A model generated the notes under the pieces. It was not told the DNA's origin. It did no database searches and saw only the letters and a program-made list of their open reading frames with translations. Source: JALZAQ01 sp038253885 (lineage in GTDB: Bacteria; Gemmatimonadota; Gemmatimonadetes; Gemmatimonadales; Gemmatimonadaceae). From it: a stretch of 6,182 nt of DNA. Made by a program: the position numbers and the translations under genes. The first letter of the stretch is position 1. Every line of letters begins with the position of its first letter. This document shows positions 1 to 3,904 of this stretch, piece by piece. Location of the stretch: positions 1 through 6,182 of the forward strand of contig JBBSGP010000102.1 in assembly GCA_038253885.1 (NCBI GenBank). Reading direction: 5' to 3'.

Positions 1-375
1 GACAAGGTTCAGCGCTTCGTTCACCCGGTCGACGATCTCGCGCGGCCCCAGCAATCCCTGCTTGCGCAGTCCCATGGCCACGTTCTCGGCGATCGTGAGC
101 GAATCGAAGAGCGCCGCGAACTGGAACACATAACCGATATGGGAGCGGAGGGCATACAGGTCGCGCCTCGAGAGGCTCGCCACCTCGAGGTCATCCACCC
201 AGACCTGCCCGCGATTCGGCTCCAGCAGGCCGACGATGTGCTTGATCGCGACCGACTTCCCCGTTCCGGAATAGCCGATGATCACCATCGTCCCACCCTC
301 TTCGATGTCGAGAGTGAAACCGGTGAGCACCTGCTTGGGCCCGAAGGATTTGTGGACGTCGACCAGGCGAATCAT
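1..375 (-). CDS. MlaF-like ABC transporter ATP-binding protein, N-terminal part (runs off left edge)
   Basis: The minus-strand frame opens with ATG at 375 (MIRLVDVHKSFG) and stays open to the window edge, giving 125 residues. Walker A is GYSGTGKS at residues 34-41, and the Q-loop follows as YVFQFAALFDSLTIAENV with Gln85. The phrase FQ-AALFDS and the Y before SGTGKS are typical of the ATPases of MCE/Mla-type lipid ABC transporters (MlaF, Ttg2A). These sit on the cytoplasmic face and power phospholipid movement between the inner and outer membranes with MlaE permease and MlaD. The LSGG signature, Walker B and H-loop lie beyond the edge, so completeness cannot be judged. The gene is on the same strand as the sigma factor gene, with a 121-bp gap containing a hairpin. 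No permease gene is visible; it could lie to the left. ABC ATPase identity is certain; the Mla subfamily is likely but rests on half a protein. Confidence 0.9.
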   Translation of the reverse strand, partial: MIRLVDVHKSFGPKQVLTGFTLDIEEGGTMVIIGYSGTGKSVAIKHIVGLLEPNRGQVWVDDLEVASLSRRDLYALRSHIGYVFQFAALFDSLTIAENVAMGLRKQGLLGPREIVDRVNEALNLV

Positions 376-445
376 TGAGCAAATTTGCCACGCCGGGCCG
401 GACAATGTAAGCGCGACGCGCCGCGGACCGGCGACCGATGCAACA

Positions 446-471
446 GGGGCGGACCCGCAAGGGACCGCCCC
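446..471 (-). terminator. GC-rich hairpin after the sigma gene, possible terminator
   Basis: GGGGCGG at 446-452 pairs perfectly with CCGCCCC at 465-471. After a single A/A mismatch, CCC (454-456) pairs with GGG (461-463), closing a GCAA tetraloop on the plus strand (TTGC on the minus strand). It lies 26 bases past the sigma gene stop and 70 bases before the ATPase start. The minus-strand sequence after the stem is TGTTGC rather than a clean U-tract. It could therefore be a weak terminator, a 3'-end stabiliser or a processing signal between two co-transcribed genes. The structure is seen directly; the role is inferred. Confidence 0.45.
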
Positions 472-496
472 CGATCGATTCGCGCCTGCCCGAGAG

Positions 497-1396
497 CTAC
501 GCCGCGAAGCTGCCCAACGCGCGCCCGACGTCGCCCTCACGCAACCGCTTGAGCGCACGGTCGCGCAGCTGGCGAACCCGCTCTCGGGTCACGCCGAGCA
601 TGGAGCCTATCTCCTCGAGCGTGTGCTCGCGCCCGCCATCGAGGCCGAAGTACAGGCGGAGCACCTTGGCGTCACGAGCCGGCAGCGTGTTGAGCGCCGA
701 CTCGATCTCGTCGGTGAGGAAGCGATTCATCGCCTCCTCCTCCGCGTCCGGCATCTCGTCGGCGACAAAGCGCTCGATCAGCGAGCGATCACCTTCGGGA
801 TCCATCGGCGCATCGAGCCGAACGTCGCCGGTGTTCAGTGCAGCCAGCGACTGGACGACATCCACCGACAGTCCGGTGAGGTGCGCCAGCTCCTCGGGAT
901 GTGGCTCGCGGCGGAGCTTCTGCCGGAGAATCTCCGACGCCTTGATGATGCGCGAGAGGTCCGCGGTCCGGTTGAGCGGAACGCGGACCGTGCGGCCCTG
1001 CCGCGCGAGCGCGGACAGGATCGCCTGGCGAATCCACCACACGGCGTAGGAGATGAACTTGACGCCCTGATCGGGGTCGAATTTGCGGGCCGCGGTGAGC
1101 AGTCCAACGTTCCCTTCCCCGATCAGGTCGATGAGCGGAAGACCGCGGTTCTGGTACTTCTTGGCGACGGAGATCACGAAGCGGAGGTTGCGCTTCACCA
1201 GCTCCTGCAGCGCGTCCTGGTCACCGGCGCGGATCAGCCGCGCGAGATCGAACTCCTGCGTCCCCTTGAGGAGCGGGTAGGTGGAGACCTCGTACAGGTA
1301 CTGATCGAGAATATCCCGCTCCGGCTCGTTGGGCGCGATGCCGGCAGGGGCAGCGCGCCGACGGGCGGCAGGGGCGGGACGCTTGACTTCATTCAT
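497..1396 (-). CDS. Sigma-70 family RNA polymerase sigma factor (RpoD/SigA-type, short, no region 1.1)
   Basis: This 299-residue protein directs RNA polymerase core to promoters. A basic Ala/Pro/Arg N-terminus (1-26) is followed by region 1.2 (about 27-60) and by region 2, with the core-binding motif DLIGEGNVGLL (90-100) and the -10 recognition helix around YAVWWIRQAI (117-126). Then come region 3, starting near TVRVPLN (136-142), and region 4.2 with the -35-reading helix-turn-helix HTLEEIGSMLGVTRERVRQ (258-276). All parts needed for housekeeping-type -10/-35 recognition are present, but the long acidic region 1.1 is absent. This matches short primary sigmas (as in Bacteroidota) or group 2 sigmas; the sequence alone cannot decide between them. 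The frame is open to an ATG at 1525, but ATG 1396 is chosen because conserved sequence starts soon after it, a GAGG lies 10 bases upstream, and a likely promoter at 1524-1552 would start transcription inside the longer version. Stop is TAG at 497-499. Confidence 0.95.
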   Translation of the reverse strand: MNEVKRPAPAARRRAAPAGIAPNEPERDILDQYLYEVSTYPLLKGTQEFDLARLIRAGDQDALQELVKRNLRFVISVAKKYQNRGLPLIDLIGEGNVGLLTAARKFDPDQGVKFISYAVWWIRQAILSALARQGRTVRVPLNRTADLSRIIKASEILRQKLRREPHPEELAHLTGLSVDVVQSLAALNTGDVRLDAPMDPEGDRSLIERFVADEMPDAEEEAMNRFLTDEIESALNTLPARDAKVLRLYFGLDGGREHTLEEIGSMLGVTRERVRQLRDRALKRLREGDVGRALGSFAA

Positions 1397-1429
1397 TGGG
1401 CAGATGCCTCGGGATTCGAGCTTCAGTGT

Positions 1430-1447
1430 CGGCGGACCGGACCGCCG
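1430..1447 (-). promoter_or_regulatory. Hairpin in the sigma factor 5' leader (start-proximal)
   Basis: CGGCGG (1430-1435) pairs with CCGCCG (1442-1447) around a 6-base loop. In the minus-strand transcript it sits about 33 bases before the sigma start codon. It is one of two hairpins in a predicted leader of about 120 bases. It could affect ribosome access or mRNA stability. No known riboswitch class is recognised. Confidence 0.35.
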
Positions 1448-1479
1448 GGTTCGTGCTGATTCCAACGCGGCGGGCGACA

Positions 1480-1501
1480 CGAACGAGCACACGATCGTTC
1501 G
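1480..1501 (-). promoter_or_regulatory. Hairpin in the sigma factor 5' leader (promoter-proximal)
   Basis: CGAACGA (1480-1486) pairs with TCGTTCG (1495-1501) around an 8-base loop, a perfect 7-bp stem. It lies roughly 15 bases into the predicted minus-strand transcript. As DNA it could also be an inverted-repeat operator just downstream of the promoter. The structure is clear; the function is not. Confidence 0.35.
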
Positions 1502-1523
1502 GGAGCAGCGGAAGAAGCGGTGC

Positions 1524-1552
1524 AAAATACTCGCCGCGGCGAATAATGCCAG
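1524..1552 (-). promoter_or_regulatory. Predicted sigma-70-type promoter for the sigma factor gene
   Basis: On the minus strand a -35 element CTGGCA (1547-1552, 4 of 6 to TTGACA) is followed by a 17-base spacer and a -10 element TATTTT (1524-1529). Transcription would start near 1517 and leave a leader of about 120 bases. It is back to back with the tRNA promoter, the two -35 boxes being only 9 bases apart. This is prediction from consensus only. Confidence 0.5.
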
Positions 1553-1561
1553 CCCGGTTTG

Positions 1562-1591
1562 TTGACTTCGGACGATACCCCCGTCTATTCT
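1562..1591 (+). promoter_or_regulatory. Predicted promoter of the tRNA cluster
   Basis: TTGACT (1562-1567, 5 of 6 to consensus) is followed by an 18-base spacer and TATTCT (1586-1591, 4 of 6). Transcription would begin near 1598, about 34 bases before mature tRNA-Ala. The strong -35 and its position directly upstream of the first tRNA make this the likely main promoter of the cluster. Confidence 0.6.
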
Positions 1592-1631
1592 TGGAGGTTC
1601 CGGGTCGCCCGTTCTGGGCTCCTCGGCCCGA

Positions 1632-1704
<73 letters not shown>

Positions 1705-1774
1705 CTCGGATGAATCGGCGAGGTCCATCATCCGTTCCGAGCGGTACTCGCGCTCGCGCGTTGCCGCTCGCGTC

Positions 1775-1847
1775 GCGGGAAGAGCTCAGTTGGTAGAGCA
1801 CAACCTTGCCAAGGTTGGGGTCGCGGGTTCGAGTCCCGTTTCCCGCT
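1775..1847 (+). tRNA. tRNA-Gly (anticodon GCC), lacking U8
   Basis: The acceptor GCGGGAA/TTCCCGC is perfect. The D stem is GCTC/GAGC, the anticodon stem CAACC/GGTTG has loop TTGCCAA with GCC at 1808-1810, and the T arm is GCGGG-TTCGAGT-CCCGT. The discriminator is T1847, as usual for bacterial tRNA-Gly. It reads GGC and GGU. CCA is not encoded. Position 8 (1782) is G instead of the near-universal U8; position 9 is A as usual. The rest of the molecule is intact and normal, so it is probably functional. Confidence 0.95.
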
Positions 1848-1903
1848 TGTTCTCGAGGACGCCGCAATCGGCCTCCTCTCGCAGGTAGAACGCATTCGTC
1901 ACT

Positions 1904-1920
1904 CGTCCGGTTTCCGGACG
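1904..1920 (+). other. Hairpin between tRNA-Gly and tRNA-Val
   Basis: CGTCCGG (1904-1910) and CCGGACG (1914-1920) form a perfect 7-bp stem with a TTT loop. No U-run follows, so it is unlikely to be an intrinsic terminator. It sits 14 bases before tRNA-Val and may separate the two tRNAs in a primary transcript as a processing or stability element. Confidence 0.4.
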
Positions 1921-1934
1921 CTGCGCGGATGTTA

Positions 1935-2008
1935 GGGCGGTTAGCTCAGTTGGTTAGAGCGCCACGTTGACATCGTGGAGGTCACAAGTTCGAGTCTTGT
2001 ACCGCCCA
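1935..2008 (+). tRNA. tRNA-Val (anticodon GAC)
   Basis: The acceptor is GGGCGGT/ACCGCCC, the D stem GCTC/GAGC and the anticodon stem CCACG/CGTGG, with loop TTGACAT placing GAC at 1969-1971. The T arm is ACAAG-TTCGAGT-CTTGT and the discriminator is A2008. It reads GUC and GUU. CCA is not encoded. The arms are complete, with U8 and A9 present. Confidence 0.97.
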
Positions 2009-2071
2009 TGAAGGGAATCGTCGCGATCGTGGGATGTCGCGCGATGATCGCGGAGGCTCGTGCATTCGCGC

Positions 2072-2100
2072 TTGACCATCCGCAACATGACGGGTAGCTT
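2072..2100 (+). promoter_or_regulatory. Possible internal promoter upstream of tRNA-Arg(ACG)
   Basis: TTGACC (2072-2077, 5 of 6) lies 17 bases before TAGCTT (2095-2100, about 3 of 6). It would start transcription near 2107, about 83 bases before tRNA-Arg, producing a structured leader. The -10 box is weak, so this is tentative. It would give the right-hand tRNAs their own expression. Confidence 0.35.
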
Positions 2101-2103
2101 TGC

Positions 2104-2165
2104 GGTGGATGGCGGACGCTTCATGGCACGATCGGAGCGCTCCGCCATTTGTCCCTTGCTCCACC
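2104..2165 (+). other. Long structured spacer (nested inverted repeats) between tRNA-Val and tRNA-Arg
   Basis: ATGGCGGA (2109-2116) pairs with TCCGCCAT (2141-2148). CGC (2117-2119) can extend it against GCG (2137-2139) with C2140 bulged. Outside it, GGTGGA (2104-2109) can pair with TCCACC (2160-2165). Within it lies the perfect 12-base palindrome CGGAGCGCTCCG (2133-2144), which could form a competing structure or be a protein site in DNA. No protein-coding sequence is evident. It may be a processed leader, a small RNA or a regulatory site. The pairing is seen; no function is assigned. Confidence 0.4.
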
Positions 2166-2189
2166 GGAAGCATGGACGAAAAAAAAAGT

Positions 2190-2263
2190 GCGCCCGTAGC
2201 TCAATTGGATAGAGCATCAGACTACGGATCTGAGGGTTGGGAGTTCGAGTCTCTCCGGGCGCG
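2190..2263 (+). tRNA. tRNA-Arg (anticodon ACG)
   Basis: The acceptor is GCGCCCG/CGGGCGC, the D stem GCTC/GAGC and the anticodon stem TCAGA/TCTGA, with loop CTACGGA giving ACG at 2224-2226. The T arm is GGGAG-TTCGAGT-CTCTC and the discriminator is G2263. A34 is normally deaminated to inosine by TadA in bacterial tRNA-Arg, so it would read CGU, CGC and CGA. CCA is not encoded. A run of nine A (2179-2187) lies just 2 bases before the mature 5' end. Confidence 0.97.
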
Positions 2264-2293
2264 CCTGAGACATCCGCGGCTCGGGATGTCTGG

Positions 2294-2371
2294 CGGGGCG
2301 TGGCGCAGCCCGGTTAGCGCGCCTGGTTCGGGACCAGGAGGTCGGTGGTTCAAATCCACTCGCCCCGACCA
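2294..2371 (+). tRNA. tRNA-Pro (anticodon CGG), CCA encoded
   Basis: The acceptor CGGGGCG/CGCCCCG has the C1-G72 pair typical of bacterial proline tRNAs. The D stem is GCGC/GCGC with an enlarged loop, and the anticodon stem CCTGG/CCAGG has loop TTCGGGA with CGG at 2329-2331. The T arm is GGTGG-TTCAAAT-CCACT. The discriminator A2368 is followed by CCA (2369-2371), making it the only gene of the six with an encoded 3' CCA. It reads CCG. Confidence 0.97.
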
Positions 2372-2378
2372 TGGCAAG

Positions 2379-2407
2379 AGGAGCTCGCCCGGGCTCCTTT
2401 TGTGTTT
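2379..2407 (+). terminator. Intrinsic terminator after tRNA-Pro
   Basis: AGGAGCTC (2379-2386) pairs with GGGCTCCT (2391-2398) as an 8-bp stem with one G-U pair and a GCCC loop. It is followed by TTTT then GTGTTT. It begins 8 bases after tRNA-Pro and 52 bases before the last tRNA, so it should end or attenuate transcription of the first five tRNAs. Confidence 0.7.
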
Positions 2408-2458
2408 CGGTCGCAATCGCAGTCGCTCGAGGCGGGCCACGGGACCCGTGCACATCGG

Positions 2459-2532
2459 GCGCGAGTAGCTCAGTTGGATAGAGCGTCGGCCTCCGGAGCC
2501 GAAGGTCGTGGGTTCGAGTCCCGCCTCGCGCG
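2459..2532 (+). tRNA. tRNA-Arg (anticodon CCG)
   Basis: The acceptor is GCGCGAG/CTCGCGC, the D stem GCTC/GAGC and the anticodon stem TCGGC/GCCGA, with loop CTCCGGA giving CCG at 2493-2495. The T arm is GTGGG-TTCGAGT-CCCGC and the discriminator is G2532. It reads CGG, a codon not decoded by the inosine-type tRNA-Arg upstream. CCA is not encoded. It lies downstream of the terminator that follows tRNA-Pro, so it needs read-through or its own promoter; none is obvious in the 51 bases between. Confidence 0.97.
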
Positions 2533-2535
2533 CTA

Positions 2536-2573
2536 AGGGGGAATTCCTCTTCGGGAATTCCTCCTCTTTTTTT
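2536..2573 (+). terminator. Strong intrinsic terminator of the tRNA cluster
   Basis: GGGGGAATTCC (2537-2547) pairs with GGAATTCCTCC (2554-2564), an 11-bp stem with one G-U pair that A2536/T2565 can extend. The loop is 6 bases, and seven T follow (2567-2573). It begins 4 bases after the last tRNA and faces the end of the convergent Uma2 gene. It lacks a matching U-run on the minus strand, so it is directional. Confidence 0.88.
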
Positions 2574-2670
2574 GGTCAAGCAGATTCTCAAATGAGCTCC
2601 AGGCGGCCATTCCACCTGCGGTCGAGCAGCAGGCCGGCGGCGATCTTCCCGGGTTTTGCCATGGGCGGAG

Positions 2671-3228
2671 CTACTCCCCGATTACCTCGGCGAAGTAGCT
2701 CCGTAGGTCGATGACCAGCGGCTCGTGCGCGGGGTCAGGCTGCCATACGATCTCCTCGGCGAGGATCTCGGGCCGGTCGTCCGCAGGACGCCACCGCTCG
2801 ATGACCGCGGCGTCGATATCCGCGATCCAATACTCAGGGACGCCATGTTGCTGGTATACGCGTCGCTTGACGGTGCGGTCCAAACGCGCCGTTCCGGCAG
2901 AAAGCACCTCGACCGCGAGCAGCAGCCGCCGCGTCTCATCCCACGTTCGAGGCTTGCGGCCGCTGACGAGCGGCAGCACGAAGACGTCCGGCTGAACGAG
3001 AATTCCGGCTGTCAGTTCTACATCGGCGGGTGCCATCTTCGCGACCCCGATTCGGTTCGGCAGCACGTATGCGTCGAGCCGAATCAATAACAGCTTCACC
3101 GCTTCTTGATGGATATACGTCGGTGCCGGCGTCACGAGCAGCTCGCCGTCGATGACCTCGTACCGGTTCGCGTCGGTCGGCAGCGCTCGGACTTCGTCCA
3201 CGGTCCAGCGTCTGGTGGATGTGGCCAT
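2671..3228 (-). CDS. Uma2 family protein, putative PD-(D/E)XK endonuclease (DUF820)
   Basis: This 185-residue protein matches the usual Uma2 size and layout. WTVDEVRALP and NRYEVIDGELLVTPAP at the N-terminus (Glu24 in RYEVIDGE) are the family opening. QPDVFVLP (Asp81), LLAVEVLS (Glu107) and DRTVKRRVYQQHGVPEYWI (Lys121) supply the D...ExK-like active-site pattern of the restriction-endonuclease-like fold. All expected catalytic residues are present. The biological role of Uma2 proteins is poorly known; many occur as scattered solitary copies, as here, and no partner or methylase is nearby. The frame is open to ATG 3309, but the extra residues are low-complexity Ala/Arg. ATG 3228 (MATSTRRWTV) fits family starts; ATG 3234 is possible, and neither has a clear Shine-Dalgarno. 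Stop is TAG at 2671-2673, convergent with the tRNA terminator. Confidence 0.88.
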   Translation of the reverse strand: MATSTRRWTVDEVRALPTDANRYEVIDGELLVTPAPTYIHQEAVKLLLIRLDAYVLPNRIGVAKMAPADVELTAGILVQPDVFVLPLVSGRKPRTWDETRRLLLAVEVLSAGTARLDRTVKRRVYQQHGVPEYWIADIDAAVIERWRPADDRPEILAEEIVWQPDPAHEPLVIDLRSYFAEVIGE

Positions 3229-3302
3229 GTGCATACGATGAGTCTCAGCGCGGGTCGCAAGCAAGACGGCATGCTCGACGATGGCTGCTGCAGCCGCGGC
3301 CC

Positions 3303-3322
3303 GCGCCATCAGATCATGGCGC
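3303..3322 (-). terminator. Hairpin between the lipoprotein and Uma2 genes, possible terminator
   Basis: GCGCCAT (3303-3309) pairs perfectly with ATGGCGC (3316-3322) around a 6-base loop. It lies 34 bases past the lipoprotein stop on the minus strand and about 75 bases before the Uma2 start. No U-run follows, so a terminator role is only a possibility. An alternative 6-bp stem, CATCAG/CTGATG (3307-3312 with 3322-3327), overlaps it. Confidence 0.3.
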
Positions 3323-3355
3323 TGATGTCATTCCGAGCAAGACTGTCCTCATCCC

Positions 3356-3826
3356 TCACAGCGTCGCGTTGTGCGCCTCACCCTTCCGCACGCTCTGTCG
3401 ATTCCACGCCGTCCACGCGCCTCCCGGACGCGACGGGTCGGCGTCACGGCGCCAGCACACATCCTGATCGGTGGTGATCGTCCAGGTCTCCCCGCGGCGC
3501 AGCTCGCGCGTGCCGAAGGCCTGATTCTGTCCACAGTCCTGATTGGCGCCGATCCGCACCTCCACGTTCACGCTGTCGAAGCTCGCGTTCTTGACCGCGA
3601 GCGTTCCCGTACCGCCGCTCGGCGTGGTGCTGCCGGTCGCCGACGGGGTGGCAGCCGCCGGGGCCGGAGCCGTCTGCGCGCGAGGGGCGGGGGTGCTCTT
3701 TCCAGGCACGGCCACCACCACGGTGTCCGCCGGTGTCTTCTTCTCGGCGACAACGCAGGCGCCGACGATCAGCGCAGCCGCAACGCCCGCGAGTCCTCGC
3801 GCTCCCAACGCAGCTAGCTTCTGCAT
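3356..3826 (-). CDS. Predicted lipoprotein of unknown function with a C-terminal two-cysteine domain
   Basis: This protein has 156 residues. Residues 1-23 form a signal peptide (MQKLAALGARG then a hydrophobic stretch LAGVAAALIVGA) ending in the lipobox V21-G22-A23-C24, so Cys24 would be lipidated and the protein anchored to a membrane facing the periplasm. Residues about 42-75 are a Pro/Thr/Ala/Ser-rich flexible linker. The rest (about 76-156) is a compact domain starting GTLAVKNASFDSVNVEVRIG. It has two cysteines, in NQDCGQN and QDVCWRRD, that could form a disulfide, then a Trp-rich GGAWTAWNRQSV. I do not recognise a named family; the strand pattern suggests a small beta-sandwich, as inference. 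ATG 3826 is preferred over ATG 3871 and 3844 because GGAGGA lies 4 bases upstream and the signal peptide starts there. It follows the amidohydrolase by 78 bases on the same strand, so co-transcription is plausible. Confidence 0.8.
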   Translation of the reverse strand: MQKLAALGARGLAGVAAALIVGACVVAEKKTPADTVVVAVPGKSTPAPRAQTAPAPAAATPSATGSTTPSGGTGTLAVKNASFDSVNVEVRIGANQDCGQNQAFGTRELRRGETWTITTDQDVCWRRDADPSRPGGAWTAWNRQSVRKGEAHNATL

Positions 3827-3830
3827 GAGC

Positions 3831-3836
3831 TCCTCC
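3831..3836 (-). promoter_or_regulatory. Strong Shine-Dalgarno of the lipoprotein gene
   Basis: GGAGGA on the minus strand ends 4 bases before ATG 3826. It is the clearest ribosome binding site in the window and decides the start against two upstream in-frame ATGs (3844 and 3871). Confidence 0.75.
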
Positions 3837-3904
3837 GGCAGCATGTGGTGCAGCGTATTCGCTTTCCCCACGGCCGGACGTGCAAGTCGCCGGCCAGTGC
3901 GCGC

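Noticed and set aside
278..1459. A 393-codon open frame on the plus strand over the sigma factor gene
   Set aside because: It is antisense to a clearly conserved sigma-70 protein, and its translation shows no domain. Long antisense frames are common in GC-rich genes.
1397..1525. An N-terminal extension of the sigma factor to ATG 1525
   Set aside because: The extra 43 residues are not sigma-like, and the predicted promoter at 1524-1552 would start transcription inside them.
2179..2187. A run of nine A before tRNA-Arg(ACG), considered as an UP element or a minus-strand terminator tail
   Set aside because: It is only 2 bases from the mature tRNA end, too close to act as an UP element for it. 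No minus-strand transcript is expected there.
2588..2662. A 24-codon minus-strand frame (MAKPGKIAAGLLLDRRWNGRLELI)
   Set aside because: No clear Shine-Dalgarno, no similarity I recognise and very short. Chance is the better explanation, though a small protein cannot be excluded.
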